A DNA stretch of 64,000 nt, from positions 1-64,000 of the forward strand of contig CAWDUC010000001.1 of NCBI GenBank assembly GCA_963805405.1, in the 5' to 3' direction. Shown here one piece after another: positions 25,048 through 34,598 of this stretch. A program made the position numbers and the translations under genes. The notes under the pieces are model-generated. The model was not told where the DNA came from and ran no database searches. It saw only the letters and a list, made by a program, of their open reading frames with translations. Source of the stretch: JAEUMG01 sp963805405 (GTDB lineage: Bacteria > Pseudomonadota > Alphaproteobacteria > Rhizobiales > Aestuariivirgaceae). Each line of letters starts with the position of its first letter. Position 1 is the first letter of the stretch.

Positions 25048-25935
25048 ATGCGCCGCATCCGCAAGGCTGTCTTCCCTGTGGCCGGGCTTGGGACACGTTT
25101 TCTCCCGGCTACAAAAGCCATGCCAAAGGAAATGCTGACGATTGTCGATCGCCCGGTGATCCAATTGGCGGTGGATGAAGCCCGCGAGGCCGGCATCGAG
25201 CATATGATTTTTGTAACTGGACGCAACAAGGCAATCATCGAGGACCATTTCGACAAGCAATACGAACTCGAAGACACTCTTCGCAGAAGGAACAAGAAAG
25301 CTGATCTCGAATTGCTGGAGCGTGACTTGCCGATGGCCGGCCAGACGAGCTTTACCCGCCAGCAGGAACCCTTGGGGCTTGGGCACGCCGTTTGGTGCGC
25401 CCGGGAACTCGTCGGAAACGAGCCCTTCGCGCTGGTGCTTCCCGACATGCTTATCCATGCCCAGCCCGGCTGCCTCAAGCAGATGATCGATGTCTACCAG
25501 GCCGAGGGCGGCAATGTCATCGCGGTCGAGGAAGTGCCCTGGGAGCATGTCAGCCGCTATGGCGTGATCGGTGTTTCCGAAGCGAAGGGCAACGCCATGC
25601 GCATCGATCGCATGGTGGAGAAGCCACCTCGAGACAAAGCCCCATCCAACCTCATCATCTCCGGGCGCTATATTCTGCAGCCGGAAATCTTCGCCAAAAT
25701 CGAAGATCAATCACCGGGCGCCGGCGGCGAAATCCAGATCACCGATGCGATGATAAGACTGCTTGCCGAACAGGCGTTCTGGGCACTCAAATTTGACGGA
25801 ACCACCTACGATTGTGGTGACAAGGTCGGATTCCTCTCCGCCAATATCGCCTATGGTCTCGACCGGCCCGATCTTGCCCCGGCCTTGCGTCAGGCGATCA
25901 AGACGATCCTCGGCAAGAGCGGCGGTCTTGGTTGA
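25048..25935 (+). CDS. galU: UTP--glucose-1-phosphate uridylyltransferase
   Basis: 295 residues, intact. Makes UDP-glucose from glucose-1-phosphate and UTP. The N-terminus AVFPVAGLGTRFLPATKAMP holds the nucleotide-binding GxGTRFLPxTK motif; QEPLGLGHAVWCA, LVLPDMLI and EKPPRDKAPSNL are standard. RYILQPEIFAKIEDQ and GGEIQITDAM close the active site. Convergent with the carbonic anhydrase gene 4 bp away. Confidence 0.97.
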   Translation: MRRIRKAVFPVAGLGTRFLPATKAMPKEMLTIVDRPVIQLAVDEAREAGIEHMIFVTGRNKAIIEDHFDKQYELEDTLRRRNKKADLELLERDLPMAGQTSFTRQQEPLGLGHAVWCARELVGNEPFALVLPDMLIHAQPGCLKQMIDVYQAEGGNVIAVEEVPWEHVSRYGVIGVSEAKGNAMRIDRMVEKPPRDKAPSNLIISGRYILQPEIFAKIEDQSPGAGGEIQITDAMIRLLAEQAFWALKFDGTTYDCGDKVGFLSANIAYGLDRPDLAPALRQAIKTILGKSGGLG

Positions 25936-25939
25936 TTCC

Positions 25940-26563
25940 CTAGCTCTTGGGCGCAGTCGTGATCAGGTCGTAAGGTCCGCAGACTGTCACATTGAGATCG
26001 TTCACCAGACCGTTTGACAGCGAATAGACCCATCCGTGGACGCAGATTTCTTGCCCGCGCGACCAGGCGTCTTGCAGGAATACGTCTGACGCGACATTGC
26101 GCACCTGCCGGATGACATTGAGTTCGCACAGCCGGTTCAGCCGCGCGCGCTCGTTTGGGCAGGCTTCAAGCTCGTCGCGATGGTCATGATAGATTTCGCG
26201 GATCGGATGAAGCCAGTGATCGACAAGCCCGCGACGGCGCCCGTCGACGGCCGCCGCGACACCGCCGCAGCCATAATGGCCGACCACCATGATATGCCTG
26301 ACCTTGAGCACGTCGACTGCGAATTGCAGGACCGACAGGTAGTTCGCATCTTGGGGCGGGGCCAGATTGGCGACATTGCGGTGAACGAAAAGCTCGCCCG
26401 GATCGAGGCCGACAATATCATTGGCAGGCACGCGGCTGTCGGCGCAGCCGATCCACAAATATTCCGGCGCCTGCTGGCGCTCGAGGCGGCTGAAAAAATC
26501 TTGGTCGACGGAGGTTTTGCGGGCCGCCCAGGCTTTGTTGTTGGCTTTGAGATGGTCGAGCAT
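25940..26563 (-). CDS. Beta-class carbonic anhydrase
   Basis: 207 residues, intact. Converts CO2 and bicarbonate. Zinc ligands are visible: Cys in CADSRVP with its Asp-Arg dyad, and His and Cys in VGHYGCGGV. FVHRNVANLAPPQDAN and VHGWVYSLSNGLVNDL fit the Can/CynT group. The gene is followed by galU on the opposite strand and preceded by the outer-membrane protein gene. Confidence 0.95.
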   Translation of the reverse strand: MLDHLKANNKAWAARKTSVDQDFFSRLERQQAPEYLWIGCADSRVPANDIVGLDPGELFVHRNVANLAPPQDANYLSVLQFAVDVLKVRHIMVVGHYGCGGVAAAVDGRRRGLVDHWLHPIREIYHDHRDELEACPNERARLNRLCELNVIRQVRNVASDVFLQDAWSRGQEICVHGWVYSLSNGLVNDLNVTVCGPYDLITTAPKS

Positions 26564-26615
26564 GCCTTGGCCTTAGCGCCTCACAGCTTGCGCGACAAGC
26601 TGCTAGCCGGATTTG

Positions 26616-28019
26616 CTAATTCCTGACTTCCAGGCCAATCGACACTTGGTTTTCCGTATAGTCGGAATCCTCAAGATTGCTGTCGAACCAGGTGAAGTCG
26701 TATTCGGCCTTCCAGGCGAGCCAACGGTTTATCTGCCAGGTAAGGCCAAGATTGGTGTCCACGGTCACTTCGGTCACGTCGATGCCCTGCGTGTCCTCGT
26801 AGGTGACACCGACGCCGGCCTGGAGCTTAAGATTCTCTCGCAAAGCGTGGGCGAGATCCAGATCGCCGGACCAATTGCGCGTTCCACTCGAATCCGCATC
26901 CGTGGACTTATCGAGATATGTCGCGGCACTGAGCGTTACGTCGGTGATTTCGGTCGGCCGCCAAGTGATACGGCCGATCGGGCCGAAGGCTGCAATCGGA
27001 TCGAGGGCCGGGTCATCATAATCGCGCAGGATGTAGATCAAGCCGAATTCGCCCGACCAGATTGGCGAGGGGTCGAAGCCCACGCCCGCAGTCGCGGCAT
27101 AACCATCCGAACTGCGGCTTAGGCCGTTGCGGTCTTCCTTCTTGTCACGATAGCGCGGCAGGTAAGCAAATTCGACAAAGGGTCGAAGATTGGGAGTAGG
27201 CGCATAGGTTGTCCGCCACGAGAAACCGAGCTCGTAGTAATTTTGGTCGGTGCTGGTATCGACCACATTGTTCGGCAAAGTTACGTCGCCATAAAACTCC
27301 CGCGACACGCCGGTCTTGAGGCGCGTCGTGAAGTCGCCAATGATCTGCTCAAGTGCGACCGAGCCGCCATAGAAAGACTTGTTACGTGTACCGATCGCAT
27401 CATCCGGGACATCGTTTGCCGATGCCGTGTCCTGTGTGAGAATATAGAAACCCGCAAGATCGACCGCCGTGGTTCGCAGCACCTCGAGGTGTAGATCGGC
27501 GCGCGCTTCGCCTTCTTGCGTATCGTAATCGCTCTCGTCCCTGTAGCGAACAAACTCGCCACTGCCCTGGGCGGTGAATTTGTGTCGCGACCAGTCACTC
27601 TCGATGTTGAATTTTGGTGCCAGCAACAGGCCGATATCCGATTTCCGGTCGCTGTTGGCCTGCTGGACGTTGTCGGTAAAATTGGCGCCGGATTCGAGGG
27701 CGAAGAACGCTTTCATATTGCCAAGGCGCCATCCGAGCGGCGCATAGGGATCATCTTCGACGATCCGGCGCTGCGGCAGGGGCGGAAGCGGCTCGGTAGA
27801 GGAAATTTCGAGCGAGGTTTGCGGGATTGCCGTGTTCGGTGGCGGGATGGGCTCGATCTCGCCATCGTCCGCGGATGTCGCCCTATCGCTTCCCGCCAGA
27901 TCGTCTTCCGCATCCCAGATCGTCGGGCGCAGACCGTCCGCAGATTGGGCATGGGCCTGCCCTGCCGCGAGCATGAACGCCGTGGCTGCGGTAATGACGA
28001 TGAGCCGCGGACATAGCAT
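26616..28019 (-). CDS. Outer-membrane beta-barrel protein
   Basis: About 467 residues from ATG 28019. Signal peptide MLCPRLIVITAATAFMLAAG-QAHA. The mature part begins with an acidic, Pro-rich stretch, then alternating beta-strand sequence rich in Tyr/Trp and ends NQVSIGLEVRN, with a terminal aromatic-poor but strand-like closing segment. It resembles the alphaproteobacterial outer-membrane barrel family linked to exopolysaccharide or capsule genes (BBP2-type). Divergent from kdsD. The specific cargo is not known. Confidence 0.8.
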   Translation of the reverse strand: MLCPRLIVITAATAFMLAAGQAHAQSADGLRPTIWDAEDDLAGSDRATSADDGEIEPIPPPNTAIPQTSLEISSTEPLPPLPQRRIVEDDPYAPLGWRLGNMKAFFALESGANFTDNVQQANSDRKSDIGLLLAPKFNIESDWSRHKFTAQGSGEFVRYRDESDYDTQEGEARADLHLEVLRTTAVDLAGFYILTQDTASANDVPDDAIGTRNKSFYGGSVALEQIIGDFTTRLKTGVSREFYGDVTLPNNVVDTSTDQNYYELGFSWRTTYAPTPNLRPFVEFAYLPRYRDKKEDRNGLSRSSDGYAATAGVGFDPSPIWSGEFGLIYILRDYDDPALDPIAAFGPIGRITWRPTEITDVTLSAATYLDKSTDADSSGTRNWSGDLDLAHALRENLKLQAGVGVTYEDTQGIDVTEVTVDTNLGLTWQINRWLAWKAEYDFTWFDSNLEDSDYTENQVSIGLEVRN

Positions 28020-28144
28020 GCGACGGGAACGCTCCACTTCGCCCGCCACGCTACCCAAAACATGGTTAATTCCAGGTTCATGACCTGTGCCGGAGCGCTC
28101 CTTCGGCCTTCCTTTTGGAGGCCAATCGGCCTAGTCCTTCCCCC

Positions 28145-29149
28145 ATGCAGGCTCAGCGAACCAACGAGATTTCCGCCGCCAACACGCAGTGGCTCGCTTC
28201 GGTCAAGCGCGCCGTCGCGGTCGAAAGCGAGGGCGTGAAGCAGCTCCTCGCCGCATTGGACGGCCCGTTGGGCGAAGGTGTTTGCACCGCGATAGAAGCA
28301 ATCAAGCGTGCGCGCGGCCGCGTCATCCTCGCGGGCATCGGCAAGAGTGGCTATATCGCCCGCAAGATTGCCGCGACGCTCGCGTCGACCGGAACGCCTG
28401 CGCTTTTTGTGCATCCTGCCGAGGCAAGCCATGGTGATCTTGGCATGATCACCACCGATGATGTGGTGATCATGGTCTCGAACTCGGGCGAGTCACCCGA
28501 ACTCAGGGATATCCTTGCCTATTCGCGCCGCTTCGCCATACCGCTCATCGCCATCACGGCCAATTCCGGCGGAACGCTTGCAGCCGAGGCCGATATCGTC
28601 TTGCTCGTGCCGCAGGCGCCGGAGGCTTGTCCCATTGGGCTGGCGCCCACCACCTCCACGTTGCTCCAGCTTGCTCTTGGCGATGCGATCGCTGTCGCCT
28701 TGCTCGAAGACAAGGGTTTCAACGCCAAGCAGTTTCGCACATTCCACCCAGGCGGCCGACTTGGCGCTGCACTCACCCATCTTAACGCGATCATGCACAA
28801 GGAGGCTCGATTGCCGCTCGTGCCGCCCACTATGCGCATGGCGGAAGCCCTGCTGGTGATGACCGAAAAAAGTTTCGGATGCCTCGGCGTTACCAATGAG
28901 GCGGGGCACCTGGTCGGGATCATCACCGATGGCGACCTTCGCCGTCACATGTCGAAGAACCTGATCGACCTCTCGGCCGGCGAAGTTATGACCGGATCAC
29001 CCAAGACCATGCCGTCTGACGCGCTTGCTTCTGAAGCTTTGGAAGTATTGAACAGCGCGAAGATCACCAGCCTCTTTATCGTCGATGCGGAGAGCCGCCC
29101 CGTGGGCCTCATCCACATCCACGACCTCTTGCGCCTTGGCGTGACCTAA
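28145..29149 (+). CDS. kdsD: D-arabinose-5-phosphate isomerase, KdsD/KpsF type
   Basis: About 334 residues, intact. Converts ribulose-5-phosphate to arabinose-5-phosphate, the first step towards Kdo of lipopolysaccharide. An N-terminal SIS domain (ILAGIGKSGYIARKIAATLASTGTPA; HPAEASHGDLGMI; VSNSGESPEL; PTTSTLLQLALGDAIAVAL) is followed by two CBS domains (from about residue 205). ATG at 28145 is preferred; an in-frame ATG exists at 28115. Its stop overlaps the 3' end of nfeD on the other strand. Confidence 0.94.
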   Translation: MQAQRTNEISAANTQWLASVKRAVAVESEGVKQLLAALDGPLGEGVCTAIEAIKRARGRVILAGIGKSGYIARKIAATLASTGTPALFVHPAEASHGDLGMITTDDVVIMVSNSGESPELRDILAYSRRFAIPLIAITANSGGTLAAEADIVLLVPQAPEACPIGLAPTTSTLLQLALGDAIAVALLEDKGFNAKQFRTFHPGGRLGAALTHLNAIMHKEARLPLVPPTMRMAEALLVMTEKSFGCLGVTNEAGHLVGIITDGDLRRHMSKNLIDLSAGEVMTGSPKTMPSDALASEALEVLNSAKITSLFIVDAESRPVGLIHIHDLLRLGVT

Positions 29150-29601
29150 ACCTTCTCGACGGGCTCAACGATAAAGCGAAGCCCTTCAGCGCGGGCGATC
29201 CTGACCCAGGCGCCTTTCGGGGCGTCCGGCCCTGATACCTGCCATAGCGTGTCTTCGATCCTCACGCGCCCCTGCCGGTTGACGATCGGCTCATCGAGCA
29301 CATAGCTGCGACCCACATAGTTCAGCATACGGCGGTTGAGATTGGGCTGATCGGTTTCAATCGCGTTGCGACGCTTGAGCCAGGGCTTGGCGATCATCAC
29401 GAAAACGACAGACAAAATCGCCCATAGTGCGATCTGCACTTCCAAGCCGATATCGACGAAGAAAACGATGGCACCGACGGCGGCCGCGGAGATTGCGAGC
29501 CACACGAAGAATGTGCCTGGCGCGGTGAGTTCAGCCAGAAGCAGGGTTCCGGCGATGATCCACCAGGTCCAACCGCCAAGGGCGTCGAGTAGTTCGCTCA
29601 T
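29146..29601 (-). CDS. NfeD-like membrane protein with OB-fold domain
   Basis: About 151 residues from ATG 29601. MSELLDALGGWTWWIIAGTLLLAELTAPGTFF and further helices give four membrane segments up to about residue 75, then a soluble OB-like domain (GRSYVLDEPIVNRQGRVRIEDTLWQV). NfeD proteins pair with stomatin-family proteins and help organise membrane domains. Here the SPFH gene is directly upstream with 7 bp between, a classical pairing. Confidence 0.9.
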   Translation of the reverse strand: MSELLDALGGWTWWIIAGTLLLAELTAPGTFFVWLAISAAAVGAIVFFVDIGLEVQIALWAILSVVFVMIAKPWLKRRNAIETDQPNLNRRMLNYVGRSYVLDEPIVNRQGRVRIEDTLWQVSGPDAPKGAWVRIARAEGLRFIVEPVEKV

Positions 29602-29608
29602 GACATGA

Positions 29609-30587
29609 TCAGGCCCGCGGTATGGGTGGAACGCTGTGGCCGGCTCGCCGCGGCGAGCCTTCGGGTACGTTGCCGCCGAATGCCTCGCGCGCGATCTCGG
29701 CAATGCCGCCGATGGACCCGATTATCGACGCCGCTTCCACCGGCAGCATCAGAACCTTCTGGTTGGGCGATTGCGCCAAGGCTTCCAGCGCCTTGATATA
29801 GTTATTCGCCACGAAATAGTTGATCGCCTGCACATTGCCGGAGGCAATGGCATCGCTCACCATCGTCGTTGCCTTGGCTTCCGCCTCGGCGGCACGCTCG
29901 CGCGCTTCGGCGTCGCGAAAGGCCGCTTCGCGACGGCCTTCGGCTTCGAGTACCGCCGATTGCTTTTCGCCCTCGGCCCGTAGAATGGCGGCCTGCCGCA
30001 GCCCTTCGGCTTCGAGGATCGCCGCACGCTTGTCGCGCTCCGCCTTCATCTGCCGCGCCATCGAATTCGACGAGGTCGCGCGGCGGCGCGATGTCCTTGA
30101 TGTCGATGCGGTTCACCTTGACGCCCCAAGCCATCGCCGCCTGGTCCACAACGCTCAAAAGGCGATGATTGATCTCGTCGCGTTGCGATAGGAGACTGTC
30201 GAGATCCATAGAGCCCATCACCGTTCGGATATTCGTCATCGTCAGGGTCAGAATGGCGTTTTCGAGGTTATTGATCTCGTAGGCAGCCTTCGCTGCATCG
30301 ACGACTTGAAAAAAAGCGATGCCATCAACCTTGACCATGGCGTTGTCGCGCGTGATGACTTCCTGGCTCTCGACGTCGAGCACACGCTCCATCATGTTTA
30401 TCTTGTGGCCGATGCGATCGATGAACGGCACGATCAACCCTAGCCCGGGCTCGAGCGTCCTGATGTAACGACGAAACCGCTCAGCCGTATAATTGTAACC
30501 CTGTGGCACCATGCGGATCGCGCGCAGCAGGCCAAACACGACGACGGCCACGAGCACCAGTACGGCGACACTTGCGCCTTCGAACAT
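29609..30587 (-). CDS. Stomatin/QmcA-type SPFH protein (one frameshift)
   Basis: About 326 residues. An N-terminal membrane anchor (SVAVLVLVAVVVFGLLRAI) is followed by the SPFH domain: VPQGYNYTAERFRRYIRTLEPGLGLIVPF, DVESQEVITRDNAMVKVDG, VMGSMDLDSLLSQRDEIN and WGVKVNRIDIKDIAPP. After one inserted base near 30,066 (GAATTCG where GAATCG would keep frame) the Ala/Glu-rich coiled coil (ILEAEGLRQAAILRAEGEKQ) runs to FVANNYIKALEAL. In an operon with nfeD. The frameshift looks like an assembly error. Confidence 0.9.
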
Positions 30588-30669
30588 CGCCTGTCCCTTT
30601 ATGATCGATTCGAGCATTGGTCCTCAGGTCAGCCTAACATGTATGGCTGAAAAGCCGAATCGCAAGCCG

Positions 30670-31723
30670 CTACTTCAGCCAGCCCTGCAATTCCTGCCGC
30701 GCGATCCCGGCGATCATGGCTATCGATTTGGGGCTGTCATTGAGACAGGGAACAAGCGAGAACATCTCCCCACCTTTTGCGAGAAACGTCTCCTTCAATC
30801 CGATGCCGACTTCTTCGAGCGTCTCGACGCAGTCCGCAGCAAAACCCGGCGCTATCATGACCAATTTCTTAACGCCGTTGCCGGGCAGGCCCTCGACTGT
30901 GTCTTGTGCATAGGGCTTGAGCCACTCGGCCTTGCCGAAACGCGACTGGAAAACGAGCTTGAGCTTGTCCTTCGATAGGCCAAGCGCCTCGCGCAGAAGC
31001 CGTGCCGTCTTCTGGCAATGGCAATGATAGGGATCGCCCGCAAGCAAATAGCTTTCCGGCAGACCATGAAAGGAGGCGAGGATGAGGTCGGGCTCCCAGC
31101 CCAGGCTCCCGAGATGCGCCTTCATGCTTTGCGCCAGCGCATCGATGTAGCGCGGGTGATCGAAGTAAGGCGGCACGCTGCGGATGGCCGGCTGCCAGCG
31201 CATTTTCTTCAGCGCCTCAGCAGCGACATCGAATGCCGTCGCCGTCGTGCTTGCGCTGTACTGCGGATAAAGCGGAAACAGCAATATCCGGTCGCAGCCC
31301 GCTGCCTTCAGCGCTTCAATGCGTTCGACGACTGGAGGAAACCCGTAGCGCATGCCCCAATCGACGATGATTTCCGGCAGTATCTCCCAACGCAAACGCC
31401 GTTTTCTCAGCCTGCGCACGCGTGAACGTCTTGAGCGGCGACTCGTTGCGCACCTTGTTCCAGATCTTCGCATAGGCATGGCCGCTGCGCGTCGGTCTTA
31501 CCGTCAGGATGATGCCGTTGAGAATAACCCACCACAGGGCGCGGTTCGTTTCGATCACGCGCCGGTCCGACAGAAACTCCTTGAGATAGCGCCGCATCGA
31601 CCAGTAATCCGTGGCTTCCGGCGTGCCGAGGTTGATGAGCAGAACGCCGATCTTGCCGGTGGCAACATCTGGGTGCCCCGGCGGTCTGTGCGCGGCGTCA
31701 CTTCTGGTTGCTAGGTCGGACAT
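30670..31723 (-). CDS. hemH: Ferrochelatase (one frameshift)
   Basis: Inserts Fe2+ into protoporphyrin IX, the last step of protoheme synthesis. About 350 residues. IGVLLINLGTPEATDYWSMRRYLKEFLSD opens the protein; GCDRILLFPLYPQYSASTTATAFD and ASFHGLPESYLLAGDPYHCHCQKTA contain the catalytic His and the following conserved segments; MIAPGFAADCVETLEEV gives the C-terminal Glu. A missing G in a GGG run near 31,393 breaks the frame (FALG / EILPEIIVDWGMRYG). Confidence 0.95.
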
Positions 31724-31869
31724 GCCTTCAACTTCTCCAAGGGCCTAATTTTGCCCTGCGACTAGGCTAAAATTAACTAAACTGCCAGCGGGAATCGGCA
31801 TCTTAAGCCGGTTTCAAGAGACCGATTGGTAAACAGCCGCAAACGGAACTTTGCGGATTTGAAGACGGA

Positions 31870-33678
31870 ATGATCGCCACCGTGGCGCCAAAGCCAACCC
31901 TCCACAGCCGGCCGCCTGAGCCCTCGCGCCCGGCTGCACTAACGGATTTGGACGAAGGCGACGTTCCGGCCGAAATCGACGCAGGCCGCTTCCGCGCCGC
32001 CCAGATCGAATCGATCCTGCGGCATATCCCGATCGTCACTGTTGCCAATCTAGCCTCGGCAGGCGTCCTTCTATGGCTTGCATGGGACACCGGTCTGCGC
32101 ACTACAGTCCAGGCCTGGTCGGTGGCCATCGGATTGCTTACCTTGTGGGTCTACGCGTATTGGGCAATCACCCGCCGCAGCCGGCCCAAGAGCCTCGGCA
32201 CCGACGCTCTCCGCACAGTCGAATTCTATGCCAGCTTGTTTGGCGCCGCCTGGGCGACATTGCCGGCAGCGACATTCATCATGGCATCGACCGAACTGCG
32301 CACCGTGCTTTATGCCGTGACGCTCGGCGCCGCCGGCATCGGAACATTGGCCATCGCGCGCGTGCCGTCCGCCGCCGTCATCTTCTGCGGCATCATCTGC
32401 AGTGCCTTGTCAGTGACTGCATTGCGTATACCCAATAATGCCAGTCTCGTACTAGCCGTGATGACCCTCGTCTTCATGGCGCTTTCGATCGGCATCGTGC
32501 TGTCGATGCATCGCGCAGCGGTGGGACGGGCGCTGGGCACCAGCGAACTCAGCCGCCAAAGTGAAATCATCTCGCTTTTGCTCAAGGATTTCGACCGCGC
32601 TGAGGGTGACTGGCTATGGCAGACCGATCGCCAGGGACGAATCATCTTCGTCTCCGAACGCCTCGCTGAAGTCTCCGGGAAACCCGCCGGAAGCCTTACG
32701 GGCCAGACCCTGCGTTCCATCGCCGGCGCGAACCCGCAGGACACGGGCTGGCCCGATCTTGCCGATGCACTTGCGCGCCATGCGACAATCAGATCGATCG
32801 AGGTATCGACCAGAGGCGAAGTGCCGGGCTGCTGGCAACTGACTGCACGACCGCGCTATGGCGAGGCCGGCGAATTCATCGGCTATCACGGCGTCGGGCG
32901 CGATATCTCCGACGAGCGGAGGTCACGCGACCAACTCGTTCATGCAAAGGAAGAGGCCGAGCGCTTGAGCCAGGCGAAGACCCGCTTCCTCGCTGTGATG
33001 AGCCACGAGCTCAAGACGCCGCTCAATTCGATCATCGGTTTCTCCGAGATCATCGCAGAGGCGCGAGAAGGACCGATCGGCACGCCGGTCTACACCGACT
33101 ACGCGGAAATGATTTACGCGAGCAGCCTTCAGCTTCGCGACATCATCGACGATGTGCTCGAAATCTCGCGCATCGAAAACGGCACGATCAAGATCGTTGA
33201 CCGCGAGGCCGACGCGATGGAGCTTGTCGAAGTCGCCGTCAATCAATGCGTCTCTGCCGCCGAGGCGCACAATATCATTGTTGCCATCGAACAGTCGCCG
33301 AAGGCGCAATTGCGGGGCGATACGTTGCGCATGCGACGCGTCCTGACCAGTCTTCTTGCCAATGCGATCAAATTTTCCAAGGCCGGCGACAAGGTTTCGA
33401 TCGGCATTGAGCGCGCAAGCAACGGCGGTCTTGCCTTCGTGGTAGGTGACACCGGCATCGGCATTGCGCCGACTGACATGGACAGGATTTTTGAACCCTT
33501 CGTGCAGGCTGATGACACTGCGGCACGCCGCTTCAGCGGAATGGGGCTTGGCCTCGCCATCTCCCGCAAGATTGCCCGATTGCACGGCGGCGATGTAGTG
33601 TTGGAAAGCGAGGCCGGCGTCGGAACCACCGCGCGTTTCACGCTGCCCCCCGAACGCGTAACTTGGATCGAGGTCTGA
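31870..33678 (+). CDS. Membrane sensor histidine kinase with PAS domain
   Basis: 602 residues, intact. Residues 1-45 are cytoplasmic and Pro-rich; about six membrane helices lie between residues 50 and 225; a PAS domain follows (WLWQTDRQGRIIFVSERLAEVSG; GYHGVGRDISDERR). HisKA motif MSHELKTPLNSIIGFSEI puts the phospho-His at 379. HATPase boxes include LLANAIKFSKAGDKV, VGDTGIGIAP, FEPFVQ and GMGLGLAISRKIA. The architecture resembles alphaproteobacterial PleC/DivJ-like kinases. No response regulator is next to it; an arginase-family gene follows after 5 bp. Confidence 0.93.
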   Translation: MIATVAPKPTLHSRPPEPSRPAALTDLDEGDVPAEIDAGRFRAAQIESILRHIPIVTVANLASAGVLLWLAWDTGLRTTVQAWSVAIGLLTLWVYAYWAITRRSRPKSLGTDALRTVEFYASLFGAAWATLPAATFIMASTELRTVLYAVTLGAAGIGTLAIARVPSAAVIFCGIICSALSVTALRIPNNASLVLAVMTLVFMALSIGIVLSMHRAAVGRALGTSELSRQSEIISLLLKDFDRAEGDWLWQTDRQGRIIFVSERLAEVSGKPAGSLTGQTLRSIAGANPQDTGWPDLADALARHATIRSIEVSTRGEVPGCWQLTARPRYGEAGEFIGYHGVGRDISDERRSRDQLVHAKEEAERLSQAKTRFLAVMSHELKTPLNSIIGFSEIIAEAREGPIGTPVYTDYAEMIYASSLQLRDIIDDVLEISRIENGTIKIVDREADAMELVEVAVNQCVSAAEAHNIIVAIEQSPKAQLRGDTLRMRRVLTSLLANAIKFSKAGDKVSIGIERASNGGLAFVVGDTGIGIAPTDMDRIFEPFVQADDTAARRFSGMGLGLAISRKIARLHGGDVVLESEAGVGTTARFTLPPERVTWIEV

Positions 33679-33683
33679 ACTTC

Positions 33684-34598
33684 ATGAATCTGCGCCGACC
33701 GGAACTGCCCTTCATGGGCAGTGATGCCGCGACTTCTGCCGCGGGCTACAATGCCGCCATCTTTGCCGCCCCGCACGGCACTCCTTATCCCGAACATGAC
33801 AATAGCGTTCACGCGGGAACCGGCAATGCATTGCGCAATGCGTTGCGCGTCGACGCTGAGTGGCTGCCGAACTGGAATTTCGATCTCGGCGGGACCTTGC
33901 TGGGCGACCATGGATTTCGGCTGGCGGATCTTGGCGACCTCGAGACAAGATCCGACGATGGGCCTGGTAATCGCACCCTGATCCGCGATTGCGCCAAGGC
34001 GATCATCGATGCCGGTGCTGTGCCGATCATGATGGGCGGCGATGATTCAACGCCCATTCCTTTCATCGAGGCCTTTGCCGGTCACGGGCCTCTGACGATC
34101 CTCCAGATCGATGCACATATCGACTGGCGCGAAGAGCGCTATGGCGAGCCTCTTGGTTTTTCGAGCACGATGCGCCGTGCCTCCGAAATGAAGCACGTTG
34201 AGAAGATTATTCAGGTCGGCATGCGCGGCATCGGCAGCGCCCGCAAAGCCGAAGTCGATTTCGCAAAGGCCTGGGGCGCGCAACTCATCACCTCGCGAGA
34301 AGTGCTCGATGATGGAATCGCCGCCGTGCTTGCCAGGATTCCCGATGACGCGCGCTGCCTGATCACACTCGACTGCGACGCGCTCGATTCTTCAGTCATG
34401 CCGGCAGTCGCTTATCCGACCCCGGGTGGCCTCACCTACAATGACGTGACCGGCCTCATCCACGGAGTCGGTCGCAAGGCGAAGATCGTTGGTTTCGACC
34501 TAATCGAGTTCGTGCCGGGACGCGATACCAACGGTTCGGCCACGTTCACCGCGGCACTTATTCTGCTCAACGTCATTGGCACCTTGGCGAAAGCCTGA
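33684..34598 (+). CDS. Arginase/agmatinase-family hydrolase with altered metal ligand
   Basis: About 304 residues. Ureohydrolase family enzymes cleave guanidino groups using two Mn2+ ions. Visible metal motifs are GGDDSTP, QIDAHIDWRE and ITLDCDALDSSVMPAV. The first motif normally reads GGDHS; the His is Asp here. The remaining ligands (DAHID; DCDALD) are intact. The late segment PGGLTYNDVTGLIHGV and FDLIEFVPGRD matches agmatinases. It follows the histidine kinase gene in the same direction. Substrate may be agmatine, guanidinobutyrate or another guanidine. Confidence 0.85.
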   Translation: MNLRRPELPFMGSDAATSAAGYNAAIFAAPHGTPYPEHDNSVHAGTGNALRNALRVDAEWLPNWNFDLGGTLLGDHGFRLADLGDLETRSDDGPGNRTLIRDCAKAIIDAGAVPIMMGGDDSTPIPFIEAFAGHGPLTILQIDAHIDWREERYGEPLGFSSTMRRASEMKHVEKIIQVGMRGIGSARKAEVDFAKAWGAQLITSREVLDDGIAAVLARIPDDARCLITLDCDALDSSVMPAVAYPTPGGLTYNDVTGLIHGVGRKAKIVGFDLIEFVPGRDTNGSATFTAALILLNVIGTLAKA

